A stretch of DNA of 64,000 nt, from NCBI RefSeq assembly GCF_003130705.1, contig NZ_CP021354.1, positions 5,146,001-5,210,000 on the forward strand. The letters are read 5' to 3'. This document shows, piece by piece, positions 16,832-24,741 of the stretch; the stretch's first letter is position 1, and every line of letters starts with the position of its first letter. The position numbers and the translations under genes are program-made. This DNA is from Rhodococcus oxybenzonivorans. GTDB lineage: Bacteria; Actinomycetota; Actinomycetes; Mycobacteriales; Mycobacteriaceae. The notes under the pieces are model-generated. The model searched no databases and was not told where the DNA came from. It worked only from the letters and a program-made list of their open reading frames with translations.

Positions 16832-18232
16832 TCACTGCGCAGGCAGCCACGCCCCGTGAAGTCCTGCAGGCACTCGGATAGGCAACCGCACCTTGGCCAT
16901 CGGCCCGGATCCGGGGTCTTCGGCGGGAAGCACGAAGAACCACGACGACATGTCGTTCCGGTCGGTGCCGATCATCCCCCAGTATTCGTGCTGGGCGCCC
17001 GGCATGAAGATCGGTTCGCCCACCGACACACTGCCCGGGTCCCAGTGACACTGCGTGCCGCGGACGGTGTCGAAGAACCACAACGAATCCTGCCTGCCCC
17101 GGCTGACGTCGAGCTTGCCGACGGTGGCGATCGCGCGATGCGGTGCGGCGAGTTCGCGGTCGTCGACTCGGGGGAACTCGACGTCGCGGTCGGACATGAC
17201 GTCCTTCGTCAGGTGTCCGCTCTCGGGGTCGATGACGACGCGCACCAGTGACCCGGTGGAGGGCGCCGGCGCCTTGGCGAACCCACCGGGGTACGTCCAC
17301 TCCACATAGTCGACGGATACCCTTCCGTCGGGCAGATCGAAGGCATTGGCAAAGTGCCACACCCAGTACGCATCACACGTCAGCCAGCGCACGCGGCCGC
17401 CATCGCGTGGTATCAGCGCGATACGTGTTCCCTTCTCGGGCCGCCAGTCGAGCACCGAACCACCGGTCAAAACCGCGGCCATGTCGAAGACGAGCGGGCA
17501 CAGCATCAACACGATGTACCGACGCGTCAGGGCCATGTCGTGGATCATCAACGGCGTGTCCACGCCGTCGACCGCCGTCGGCGGGCGGGCCGCCGACCCG
17601 TCAGCGGCCACCACCGACCAGGTGAGATACGGGGCTTCGAGCATGTAGTTGAACAGCACCATCTCGCCGGTCACCGGGTCGATCTTGGGGTGGGCGGTGC
17701 TCCCCACGGACATCGCGCCGTCGCAGTTGTCCGGTCCGAGCGTGCTCAGGTCCTCGGGATTCAACCGGTACGGCAGACTGGTCTCGGCCATTGCCAGCAG
17801 TCGCCCGCTGTGCCGCACCACGTTGATGTCCGGTAGTTCGCGCGGTCTGCCGGCGAGTTCGGGCCCCACCTCCTCCACGCCGGGCGTGTACAGGTCGGTG
17901 ACGCCCGGCCAGATGACGTGCCCCGCCTTCTCCTCCGCCTCCACCATCGGCGTGCGGACGAATCGATTGGTGTATCGGGCAGTGCCGCCGGTCACTTCGA
18001 CGCGGTGCACCATGCCGTCGCCGTCGAGGGGATAGATATAGCTGCCGATCGGATCGAAGCGCGGATTCGGTCCGTTGCGGAGGTAGGCACCCTGAAGATC
18101 GCCGGGCAGTTCGCCGATCACGTCGAGGCCACCCACGTCCACCTCCTCGCGCTGGGGCTCGAATACGCCCGTGAGATGGCTGTGATGCACGACGTCGACG
18201 GGTGCGGGACGGGTGAATTCCGGTGCGGACAT
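16832..18232 (-). CDS. Carotenoid oxygenase (carotenoid/lignostilbene cleavage dioxygenase) family protein
   Basis: A 466-residue non-heme iron dioxygenase. The seven-bladed family motifs are present: AYLRNGPNPRFDP near the N-terminus, GDGMVH, and the iron-ligand His in GSTAHPKID, LMIHDMALT, VWHFANAF and the final GLHGAWLP. It would cleave a conjugated double bond in a carotenoid, apocarotenoid or stilbene using O2 in the cytoplasm. The sequence does not tell which. GGAGG lies 10 bases upstream of the ATG. It is divergent from the aminotransferase gene and upstream of the S9 peptidase in the same transcript. Confidence 0.93.
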   Translation of the reverse strand: MSAPEFTRPAPVDVVHHSHLTGVFEPQREEVDVGGLDVIGELPGDLQGAYLRNGPNPRFDPIGSYIYPLDGDGMVHRVEVTGGTARYTNRFVRTPMVEAEEKAGHVIWPGVTDLYTPGVEEVGPELAGRPRELPDINVVRHSGRLLAMAETSLPYRLNPEDLSTLGPDNCDGAMSVGSTAHPKIDPVTGEMVLFNYMLEAPYLTWSVVAADGSAARPPTAVDGVDTPLMIHDMALTRRYIVLMLCPLVFDMAAVLTGGSVLDWRPEKGTRIALIPRDGGRVRWLTCDAYWVWHFANAFDLPDGRVSVDYVEWTYPGGFAKAPAPSTGSLVRVVIDPESGHLTKDVMSDRDVEFPRVDDRELAAPHRAIATVGKLDVSRGRQDSLWFFDTVRGTQCHWDPGSVSVGEPIFMPGAQHEYWGMIGTDRNDMSSWFFVLPAEDPGSGPMAKVRLPIRVPAGLHGAWLPAQ

Positions 18233-18394
18233 CTTTCTCGTGCCTCCCGGTGACTGTGGGCGTCGGCCGAATCGGACCTCTTGTCGAGGGTACGGTGACC
18301 TTCCTCACATGTGCCTGCTTTTTCGCGGGTCGACCACCTCCGACCAGGGCGCTCGTACCGACCAGTAGAAATCGAGTTGCCCGGGGGTGGGAGA

Positions 18395-19657
18395 ATGGCG
18401 GTCGTGAGCAACCCAGACCACGGCCATCACCGCACACCGCCACGCACACTGGAGCAGTCCACCAAGCTCCAGAACGTGCTGTACGAGATTCGTGGACCGG
18501 TACACGCCCACGCCGCCCGGCTCGAGGCGGAGGGGCATCGGATCCTCAAGCTCAACATCGGCAACCCCGCGCCGTTCGGTTTCGACGCGCCCGACGTGAT
18601 CATGCGCGACATGATCGCGGCGCTCCCCTATGCGCAGGGTTACTCCGAGTCGAAGGGCATCCTGTCGGCCCGTCGGGCGATCGTCACCCGCTACGAACTG
18701 GTGCCCGGCTTTCCCGAGCTCGATGTCGACGACATCTACCTGGGTAACGGTGTCTCCGAGCTCATCACCATGACGATGCAGGCCCTGCTCGACAACGGTG
18801 ACGAGGTGCTGATTCCCGCACCGGACTACCCGCTGTGGACGGCCATGACCAGCCTGGCCGGCGGCACTCCCGTCCACTACCTCTGCGACGAGGGCAACGA
18901 CTGGAACCCCGACATCGCGGACATCGAGTCGAAGATCACCGAGAAGACCAAAGCGCTGCTGGTCATCAACCCGAACAATCCCACGGGTGCGGTGTACTCG
19001 ATGGAGGTGCTGCAGCAACTCGTCGACCTGGCGCGCAAGCATCACCTGCTGCTGCTGGCGGACGAGATCTACGACAAGATCCTCTACGACGACGCCAAGC
19101 ACATTTCGCTGGCCACGCTCGCGCCCGACCTACTGTGCCTGACGTTCAACGGCCTGTCGAAGGCGTACCGGGTGGCGGGTTACCGCTCCGGTTGGGTCGC
19201 CGTCACCGGTCCCAAGGCGCATGCTGCGGGCTTCCTCGAGGGGCTGGACCTGCTGGCATCGACCCGGCTGTGCCCCAACGTTCCGGGTCAGCACGCCATC
19301 CAGGTGGCGCTCGGCGGTCACCAGAGCATCGAAGATCTGATCCTGCCCGGCGGGCGACTGCTCGAGCAGCGGGACGTGGCGTGGGAGCGGCTCAACATGA
19401 TCCCCGGGGTCTCCTGCGTCAAGCCTCGAGGTGCGCTGTACGCGTTCCCCCGTCTGGACCCCAACGTGTACGAGATTTACGACGACGAGAAGCTGGTCCA
19501 GGACCTTTTGCTGCAGGAGAAGATCCTGATGGTGCAGGGCACGGGGTTCAATTGGCCGGACCACGACCATCTGCGGATCGTGACATTGCCGTGGGCCCGC
19601 GATCTCGCTGTGGCCATCGAGCGGTTCGGTAATTTCCTCACGAGCTACAAGCAGTAG
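18395..19657 (+). CDS. alaA: Pyridoxal-phosphate aminotransferase, AlaA/AspC-like
   Basis: A 420-residue class I/II aminotransferase strikingly like E. coli AlaA (glutamate-pyruvate transaminase): LKLNIGNPAPFGFDAPD, AQGYSESKG, PDYPLWTA, NPNNPTGAVYS, ADEIYDKILYDD and the PLP-lysine motif NGLSKAYRVAGYRSGW. The likely reaction is alanine formation from pyruvate and glutamate. In mycobacteria the syntenic gene after Rv0338c is called aspC. An in-frame start 84 bases upstream exists; the ATG at 18395 is preferred because of the GGTGGGAG just upstream and the good match from EQSTKLQNVLYEIRGP. Confidence 0.93.
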   Translation: MAVVSNPDHGHHRTPPRTLEQSTKLQNVLYEIRGPVHAHAARLEAEGHRILKLNIGNPAPFGFDAPDVIMRDMIAALPYAQGYSESKGILSARRAIVTRYELVPGFPELDVDDIYLGNGVSELITMTMQALLDNGDEVLIPAPDYPLWTAMTSLAGGTPVHYLCDEGNDWNPDIADIESKITEKTKALLVINPNNPTGAVYSMEVLQQLVDLARKHHLLLLADEIYDKILYDDAKHISLATLAPDLLCLTFNGLSKAYRVAGYRSGWVAVTGPKAHAAGFLEGLDLLASTRLCPNVPGQHAIQVALGGHQSIEDLILPGGRLLEQRDVAWERLNMIPGVSCVKPRGALYAFPRLDPNVYEIYDDEKLVQDLLLQEKILMVQGTGFNWPDHDHLRIVTLPWARDLAVAIERFGNFLTSYKQ

Positions 19658-19669
19658 GATCGAGGCACA

Positions 19670-19698
19670 GCAAGCGACACGCGCGTCGCTTGCGTGTC
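19670..19698. promoter_or_regulatory. Nested inverted repeats before the XRE regulator gene
   Basis: GCAAGCGAC (19670-19678) pairs perfectly with GTCGCTTGC (19685-19693). An overlapping GACACGC/GCGTGTC pair spans 19676-19698. The element lies 15 bases upstream of the regulator's start, the usual place for an autoregulatory operator. Confidence 0.6.
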
Positions 19699-19712
19699 TT
19701 CCGGGGGAACAC

Positions 19713-20432
19713 ATGGTCACCAGCACCCGCGCGCGTTTCGGACAGTTCGTCTACAAGCGACGGCGTTTGCTGAACCTCACGCAGGACCAGGTCACGGCTG
19801 CCGGTGGCCCGTCCGACGCGGCGCAGACCCGCGCCGAGAACGGGACCGGGCCGGACCCGAGTATCGAGACTCTCCGCAAACTGGACGTCGCGCTGCGCTG
19901 GGCCCCCGGGAGCGCGGCCCGGACGCTCGAGGGCGGCAGCCCCACTCCCCTCGAGGCCCTGGACGCGGATGAGCGGTCGGCGCCGTCTCGCCCGCTCACG
20001 CTGGGGCCGTCCGAAATTCCGCTGAGCCTGGACACGATCATCGAGATCCTCGGCCCACACACCCGGATCACCACGCTGAGTGCGGCTCATCCGGAGGTGC
20101 CGGGATTGGCCGACGCCGCTGCCGACCTCAGCCGGGTGGTGTCGAAGATCACCGGCGCTTACGTCACCCGTTTGCTCGAGGTCAACGGAGGTCCGGCCGG
20201 CCCCCGCCAGCCACTGATCGAGTTCGCCTTCGGCCATCTACTCGAGGAACCCTCCACCGCGGACGACCCGCACGAGCGGGAGGAAGCCCTCTACCGCCGC
20301 TTCCTCTACGGGCGGGAAGAGGGCCTGGATGCCGCCACGCGCGAGCGCTTCTGGCGCCGATGGGAAGACGCGGTGAGACTGAAAGACACCGACCACCCGG
20401 AACGTAGCGGCGACACGGAGGTGACAGCATGA
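19713..20432 (+). CDS. XRE-type helix-turn-helix protein
   Basis: A 239-residue protein. Residues 6-70 form a Cro/CI-like helix-turn-helix (FGQFVYKRRRLLNLTQDQVTAAGG, AQTRAENG, SIETLRKLDVALRW). The remainder is a helical region with no enzyme motif. Unusually for XRE domains it contains a Gly-Gly-Pro insert at the turn. The stop overlaps the next gene by 4 bases (ATGA), so it is translationally coupled to the EspR-like protein. Inverted repeats directly upstream fit autoregulation. It faces the MAB_1171c-like/ImmA pair and probably controls it; that is inference from context. Confidence 0.8.
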   Translation: MVTSTRARFGQFVYKRRRLLNLTQDQVTAAGGPSDAAQTRAENGTGPDPSIETLRKLDVALRWAPGSAARTLEGGSPTPLEALDADERSAPSRPLTLGPSEIPLSLDTIIEILGPHTRITTLSAAHPEVPGLADAAADLSRVVSKITGAYVTRLLEVNGGPAGPRQPLIEFAFGHLLEEPSTADDPHEREEALYRRFLYGREEGLDAATRERFWRRWEDAVRLKDTDHPERSGDTEVTA

Positions 20433-20842
20433 ACGGCGTGCCACTGTCGGTGCGGGTCAACCGCCTCTTTGCGCTGGCCCACGAACTCGACGACCCGGAG
20501 CCCGGGACAGAGGTCGTCGCCGCGAGCGTCTCCCGCATACTCGGGAGGACCGTGGAGCCCTCGGTGATCGATTCGTTGCGGCGCGGCGAGGAGCACGCAG
20601 CCCAGGCCGAGGTGCTCCGGGCGGTCGCCCAGCACTTCTCCGCACCCGAGCAGTACCTTGCCGCCGACGGGTACGGCGATTACGACACCCTCGTGCGCTT
20701 CAAGATCGCCGTCCGGGACGCCGGCGTGCAGCATCTGTCCATGCGCTCGCTCGATGCCGCCGCGCTCCCGACTGCAGACGAGATGGAATCCTTGATCCCG
20801 GTTCTGGAGAACTTGCGGCGAACCCCCGGCCGCCCGGCGTAG
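20429..20842 (+). CDS. EspR-like DNA-binding protein
   Basis: A 137-residue protein with the length and plan of M. tuberculosis EspR: SVRVNRLFALAHELDDPEPG at the N-terminus, a helix-turn-helix (TEVVAASVSRILGRTVEPSVIDSLRRG), AEVLRAVAQHFSAPEQYL, then a C-terminal helical dimerisation segment (VRDAGVQHLSMRSL). EspR is a nucleoid-associated regulator of secretion and envelope genes. This may be a local regulator of the same type. It overlaps the XRE gene by 4 bases, and its stop is 17 bases from the convergent DUF6545-like gene. Confidence 0.8.
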   Translation: MNGVPLSVRVNRLFALAHELDDPEPGTEVVAASVSRILGRTVEPSVIDSLRRGEEHAAQAEVLRAVAQHFSAPEQYLAADGYGDYDTLVRFKIAVRDAGVQHLSMRSLDAAALPTADEMESLIPVLENLRRTPGRPA

Positions 20843-20858
20843 CCCTATCCGGCGGTCG

Positions 20859-22034
20859 TCACACGGTCATCCGGGACGGTAGCTGCTTGCGCCCACCGAA
20901 CTGCGGTAGCCGCCGCTCCCACAGTGTTGCGGCCACCTGTTCGGCGTCGTGCCAGTGATCGGCCAGCTTCGCCAGCTCCCATGGTTCGCCGCCGATGTCG
21001 GATGACCACGAGTGTGCAAGCACGCCGGTGCCGTGCGCCGAGTGGCCGGCGATGCGGGCTCTGCACGCCAGGTGTAATCGGGTGGCCACGACCACGGGCG
21101 CTGCACTGCCCGCCTGGTGGCCCAGTTCGAACACCACGTGCCGGTCCAGGATGAGGATTGCGTCTCGGATCTCGACGCCCATTCGGTCCAGACGATCGTC
21201 GGCCGACAAGGTGCGGCGGTCTTTGGGGCGTAGTTCGAGCACCACTTCCGGGACGGCTTCCGTCAACGTTCGCCACATCGGCAGTAGCCGCCTGGACACT
21301 CGCCACGAACGGTAACGGCGACCGGCCGCCCGCAGCGCGGGTCCCAACGCGATCAGGGCTCCGGCCGACACTGCGAACAGCCGGATGAAGGCTCCCGAGT
21401 CGTAGTGTGTTTCGGTGAAGGTGGTGCCGTCGCTGACAGCCTTGCTCATGCCCGTCACCATGACGGTTGCCATGTCGGCCATCTCGAACAGGGACAATCC
21501 GATGACAGCCAGGAAGATGCGGCGCTCGCGCCCGGCCACCGCGCTGCGCACCGCTTTCAGCGAGATCCAGAGATTGAGGCTTGCGGCCCCGAAGATCGGC
21601 GACGCATAGGTGAGGCAATATGCCGCGAAACGCCAGCCGCCTTCGTCCGCGAGAGAAACTCCGCGCGAACGCGCAGGCGCGCTCAGAACGATCATGATGG
21701 CCCCCGCGACGAGCGCCGCCGACAACGCGAACACATGAATTCGGGGAAGTCTCTCGGAACCCAGTGCCCACACGGAGAACAGGCTGATCAGCGATGCGGC
21801 GGTCAGCATGATGCAGACATTGCCGAGGACTCGAGTGAGTCCGTGACCGAAATGGCCGTCGACGAGGTCGCGGATCGCCGGACGCCCGAGGACGAGCGAC
21901 AGCGACGCGAAGACGAGCGCCGCATTCAACCTGCGCTCGGCGACCGTCGACCGGACGAGGAGCAGCCGGAGAAGGGTTGTCGCCCAGGCAATCGACAACA
22001 GAGGCAACGTCACGTAGGCGGGAGGCACGTACAC
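20859..22034 (-). CDS. MAB_1171c/DUF6545-like multi-pass membrane protein
   Basis: About 391 residues. The first 230 hold roughly seven membrane helices (VTLPLLSIAWATTLLRLLL, LGNVCIMLTAASLISLFSVW and others). The last 150 form a soluble domain starting ARRYRSWRVSRRLLPMWRTLTEAVPE that is typical of the family NCBI calls MAB_1171c putative transporter (DUF6545). Transport has not been shown for the family as far as I know. GTG at 22034 is preferred: it follows the upstream stop by 4 bases and starts just before the first helix. GTG at 22076 would overlap the protease gene by 38 bases. It is in an operon with the ImmA/IrrE-like gene. Confidence 0.78.
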   Translation of the reverse strand: MYVPPAYVTLPLLSIAWATTLLRLLLVRSTVAERRLNAALVFASLSLVLGRPAIRDLVDGHFGHGLTRVLGNVCIMLTAASLISLFSVWALGSERLPRIHVFALSAALVAGAIMIVLSAPARSRGVSLADEGGWRFAAYCLTYASPIFGAASLNLWISLKAVRSAVAGRERRIFLAVIGLSLFEMADMATVMVTGMSKAVSDGTTFTETHYDSGAFIRLFAVSAGALIALGPALRAAGRRYRSWRVSRRLLPMWRTLTEAVPEVVLELRPKDRRTLSADDRLDRMGVEIRDAILILDRHVVFELGHQAGSAAPVVVATRLHLACRARIAGHSAHGTGVLAHSWSSDIGGEPWELAKLADHWHDAEQVAATLWERRLPQFGGRKQLPSRMTV

Positions 22035-22038
22035 GAGG

Positions 22039-22554
22039 TCAGAACGTTCCGAGTATCCGCGAGGCCCGCGGGTCACCGCCGGTGTCGCACATCGTCGATC
22101 GCCGTCCGCTCATGATGAGCGTGGCGAGAAGCTCCGCGTCGTACTCCTGGTCGTTCGAATAGTTGGAGCGACCGAACACCTTGACCACGTCCGTCGTGTC
22201 CACGGACGGCGCCGCCTCGGCGAGGACTCTCGAGTCGACGGAGGTATCACCGATCGCAGTGCGATCGTGCCCGAGTTCCATGTGCGCCAGCTCGTGGCAG
22301 ATGATGTGCGTGGCGTGTATGTCTGACGTCCCGGCAGCGTAGAGGATGACGTCGTCGGTGGCCCGTGCCAGCCAGAGGCCGAAATGACCGCCGCGGACGA
22401 GCGCGTGCGCAACCGGAACGACGAGGATGGGGCGTCCGCGGCGCCGCGCGACGCTGTTCACCAGTTCGTCCCTGCTCCAGGGCACGGGAAGGTCCATCTG
22501 CGCCACGATCCGGCGAAGATGGTTCCTGGACCGCGGCAGCCGCGAAAGACGCAT
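22039..22554 (-). CDS. ImmA/IrrE-family metallo-endopeptidase-like protein
   Basis: A 171-residue protein with the zinc-protease motif HELAHMELGH (HExxH) in its middle, preceded by a beta-rich segment (GGHFGLWLARATDDVILYAAGT) as in ImmA/IrrE proteases. In known systems such proteases cleave or antagonise XRE repressors; the XRE gene facing it is the obvious partner, which is inference. The Glu downstream in EYDAELLATLIM could be the third zinc ligand. GGAGG is 7 bases before the ATG. A -10-like TAGGAT on the minus strand (22578-22583) and an inverted repeat (22605-22657) lie upstream. Confidence 0.85.
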   Translation of the reverse strand: MRLSRLPRSRNHLRRIVAQMDLPVPWSRDELVNSVARRRGRPILVVPVAHALVRGGHFGLWLARATDDVILYAAGTSDIHATHIICHELAHMELGHDRTAIGDTSVDSRVLAEAAPSVDTTDVVKVFGRSNYSNDQEYDAELLATLIMSGRRSTMCDTGGDPRASRILGTF

Positions 22555-22577
22555 GGGGACACCTCCGAACGGCTGTA

Positions 22578-22583
22578 ATCCTA
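22578..22583 (-). promoter_or_regulatory. -10 element of the ImmA-like operon
   Basis: TAGGAT on the minus strand, 24 bases before the ATG. It gives a very short leader that still contains the GGAGG ribosome-binding site. Confidence 0.5.
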
Positions 22584-22604
22584 GGCCGTCGGGTCGGCAG
22601 ATCA

Positions 22605-22657
22605 CGACACGGTGCGCTAATTGACGTACCCGGTTGACGAATACCCCCACCGTGTCG
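22605..22657. promoter_or_regulatory. 10-base inverted repeat upstream of the ImmA-like operon
   Basis: CGACACGGTG (22605-22614) and CACCGTGTCG (22648-22657) are perfect complements 33 bases apart. The spacer carries two TTGACG hexamers on the plus strand. Arms spaced about three helical turns suit a looping or paired-dimer operator. Confidence 0.5.
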
Positions 22658-23013
22658 GTAGATTGGCAGACGGCACCTCGAGTGCCGCGAGCACCTGTCG
22701 CCCCTCCCCCCTGTGGGCGTCAGGTCGGTGGCGGGGTCAACCCCCCCTGTACCCCGCCACCCAGCTCGGCACTTCTCCCGGCAGGACACGAGGCTCTCGT
22801 CAGGGCCAGCCGGAACCCACCCCTCGTTTCGGGATTCCAACCCTTCCTTCGCAGATCTCAGCGTTCGCTGCGTAATAACTGCCGCGCGCCACGCATCGAT
22901 ATCTAACCACACTGGCGACATCTAGGCGACACGGGAGCAATACCAACCAGATATTGCGGCAACACATGCATCTCTGGTCACTCCAGCCACAAAAGAGAGC
23001 GATGATCTCCGGC

Positions 23014-23019
23014 TACCCT
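23014..23019 (+). promoter_or_regulatory. -10 element for a leaderless transcript
   Basis: TACCCT is 6 bases before the GTG of the short upstream ORF (23026), the usual -10 to start distance for leaderless actinobacterial mRNAs. Confidence 0.45.
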
Positions 23020-23025
23020 GTGTGC

Positions 23026-23070
23026 GTGCGGAGACTATTCAGCCGGCAGCCGACGCGGTACCGCCGATGA
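23026..23070 (+). CDS. 14-codon upstream ORF coupled to the YibE/F gene
   Basis: Starting GTG CGG AGA, it encodes a basic peptide (VRRLFSRQPTRYRR; six Arg in 14). Its TGA overlaps the ATG of the YibE/F gene by 4 bases (ATGA). The YibE/F ATG has no Shine-Dalgarno sequence, so coupling from this frame would explain its translation. No peptide function is claimed. Confidence 0.4.
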   Translation: MRRLFSRQPTRYRR

Positions 23071-24383
23071 GCGACTTTCACGGCCACGGTCACGGCCACA
23101 GCGGCGGCCCGGTGCCGGTGGGGCCCGTCGCCGCGAAGGTGGTGATCGGGCTCCTGGTCGTCATCGGCATCGCCGTGCTGATCGGTGCGATCGCGCTGTG
23201 GCCGAGCAAGCAGGACGTCGCCGTGGATCTGCCTTTCCAAAGCGCACAGGGCGGCGTCGCGGTCACCGAGGCAGGCACGGTGACCATGCAGAACATGGGC
23301 CCCTGCGGCAGTTCCTCCGCGGGACGCGCGTTCACCGGTTCTCCCGTGCCCCCTCCGACGGACGCGTACGAGTGCCGGCGAAGCATCGTCGACATCGAGT
23401 CCGGTCCCAACGCCGGCACCCAGACGTTGCTCGAAATCATCCCCGGCCCCGGGCAACCCGACCTCAGGGTCGGGGAGAGTATTCGCCTCTCCCGGCAAAC
23501 CGATGTGAACGGGACGACAGAATATTCGTTCGAGGATTACGCCCGCGGCTGGCCCGTCACACTCATCGCGCTGACCTTCGCCGTCGTCGTCATCGTCGTG
23601 GCTCGCTGGCGGGGACTTCGGGCGCTGGTCGGCATCGTCGTGTCGTTCGGGGTGCTCGTCCTCTTCATGCTTCCCGCCCTGCTGGACGGCAAGCCGGCGA
23701 TACCGGTGGCTCTCGTGTCCGGAGCGATCATCCTGTATACCGTGTTGTATCTGGCGCACGGCGTATCGCTGCGGACGAGCTCCGCGCTGCTGGGCACACT
23801 CGCGTCGATGATCCTCGCGGCGATCCTCTCCTACGTCACGATCGTGATGACCCAGCTGACAGGACTTTCCGAGGAGCAGAACACCAACGTCCAGGCCTAT
23901 ATCCAGCACGTCAGCATCACGGGTCTTCTCCTGGCGGGCTTCATCATCGGCTCGCTCGGTGTGCTCAACGACGTCACCATCACCCAGGCCGCGTCGGCCT
24001 TCGAACTCGCCTCGCTCGACCCCGGCGCGTCACGGCGCCAGATCTTCGGTTCGGCGATGCGCGTGGGCCGCGACCACATTGCCAGCACGGTGTACACGCT
24101 GGTACTCGCCTACGCCGGTGGTGCGCTTCCCCTTCTACTGGTGTTCAGTGTCGCGGGGCGGTCGATCCAGGACGTGTTGCTCAGCGACGCGGTGTCCATC
24201 GAGATCGTGCGCTCGGCGGTCGGCGGTATCGCGCTCGCACTGTCCGTGCCGTTGACGACCGCCATCGCGGTGGTACTGGCACGCCCGCTCGGATCTCGGA
24301 GCGGCGGAAACAGTGACAGCGGCAGGGGCAGCCCGCAGTTTCGCACCGCCGCACCTTCGCGAGGCGGCCGCCACTCGAAGTGA
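23067..24383 (+). CDS. YibE/F-family membrane protein
   Basis: A 438-residue polytopic membrane protein. After a His/Gly-rich start (SDFHGHGHGHSGG, possibly metal-binding) come one helix (about 20-42), an extracytoplasmic domain of about 115 residues with three Cys, and then seven or so helices containing the family motifs (VALVSGAIILYTVLYLAHGVS, NDVTITQAASAFELASLDP, HIASTVYTLVLAYAGGALPLLLVF). YibE/F proteins are conserved but uncharacterised. ATG at 23067 is preferred to an in-frame GTG at 23022 because it begins at the conserved His-rich start and overlaps the upstream ORF. It is convergent with the small membrane gene at 24392. Confidence 0.87.
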   Translation: MSDFHGHGHGHSGGPVPVGPVAAKVVIGLLVVIGIAVLIGAIALWPSKQDVAVDLPFQSAQGGVAVTEAGTVTMQNMGPCGSSSAGRAFTGSPVPPPTDAYECRRSIVDIESGPNAGTQTLLEIIPGPGQPDLRVGESIRLSRQTDVNGTTEYSFEDYARGWPVTLIALTFAVVVIVVARWRGLRALVGIVVSFGVLVLFMLPALLDGKPAIPVALVSGAIILYTVLYLAHGVSLRTSSALLGTLASMILAAILSYVTIVMTQLTGLSEEQNTNVQAYIQHVSITGLLLAGFIIGSLGVLNDVTITQAASAFELASLDPGASRRQIFGSAMRVGRDHIASTVYTLVLAYAGGALPLLLVFSVAGRSIQDVLLSDAVSIEIVRSAVGGIALALSVPLTTAIAVVLARPLGSRSGGNSDSGRGSPQFRTAAPSRGGRHSK

Positions 24384-24391
24384 GGCCGGCT

Positions 24392-24616
24392 TCAGTTGAG
24401 GATGCCGGCCACCTGCAGCGCGATGATCAGGAGGGCCGCGGCCATCAGCCCGTAGACGGTGAGCATCGCCACCTTCTCTACCGTCTCGCTGGTGGGCGGA
24501 AACATCCTGAGGATCGGCTTGTAGTACGCGACGGGAAGACTGCCGTTGCGCGTGCTACCGGACGAGAAGTTTCGTGTATTCGGGGTGTGGTACGACCCCG
24601 CTGGGGTGACAGTCAC
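24392..24616 (-). CDS. Small single-pass membrane protein
   Basis: A 74-residue protein with a polar N-terminal half (VTVTPAGSYHTPNTRNFSSG) and one C-terminal membrane helix (AMLTVYGLMAAALLIIALQVAGIL). The GTG at 24616 has GAAGGAAG 6 bases upstream, which supports it as a real gene although the frame remains open much further. It lies 125 bases downstream of the Hsp70-like gene on the same strand and may be its partner. Not recognised. Confidence 0.6.
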   Translation of the reverse strand: MTVTPAGSYHTPNTRNFSSGSTRNGSLPVAYYKPILRMFPPTSETVEKVAMLTVYGLMAAALLIIALQVAGILN

Positions 24617-24741
24617 TGCACACTTCCTTCCTGCGCGACCTGGGTTCGACGCCGCCCGGACTCGGACAGTGCGAGAACCACATCCCATGGTAGGCGCGCA
24701 GAGCGCCTCGCCACCACGGGGAAAGTCGCGGAGTGCGGAGG

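Larger units (their letters stand above)
22555..23066. other. Intergenic region between divergent ImmA-like and YibE/F-like genes
   Basis: About 510 bases with two short open frames (22621-22875, 22634-22906) of ordinary noise composition that I do not accept as genes. It holds the minus-strand promoter and dyad at 22578-22657, an unusually C-rich block at 22690-22790, and the YibE/F promoter and upstream ORF at 23014-23070. Confidence 0.6.

Noticed and set aside
22621..22906. Two overlapping plus-strand open frames of 84 and 90 codons
   Set aside because: No ribosome-binding site, no motif, Pro/Arg/Ser-rich noise composition, and they cover the divergent promoter region.
24384..24410. GGCCGGC...GCCGGCC hairpin between the YibE/F and small membrane genes
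   Set aside because: Only 7-base arms with a 13-base loop that contains the small gene's stop codon, and no T-tract; too weak to call a terminator.
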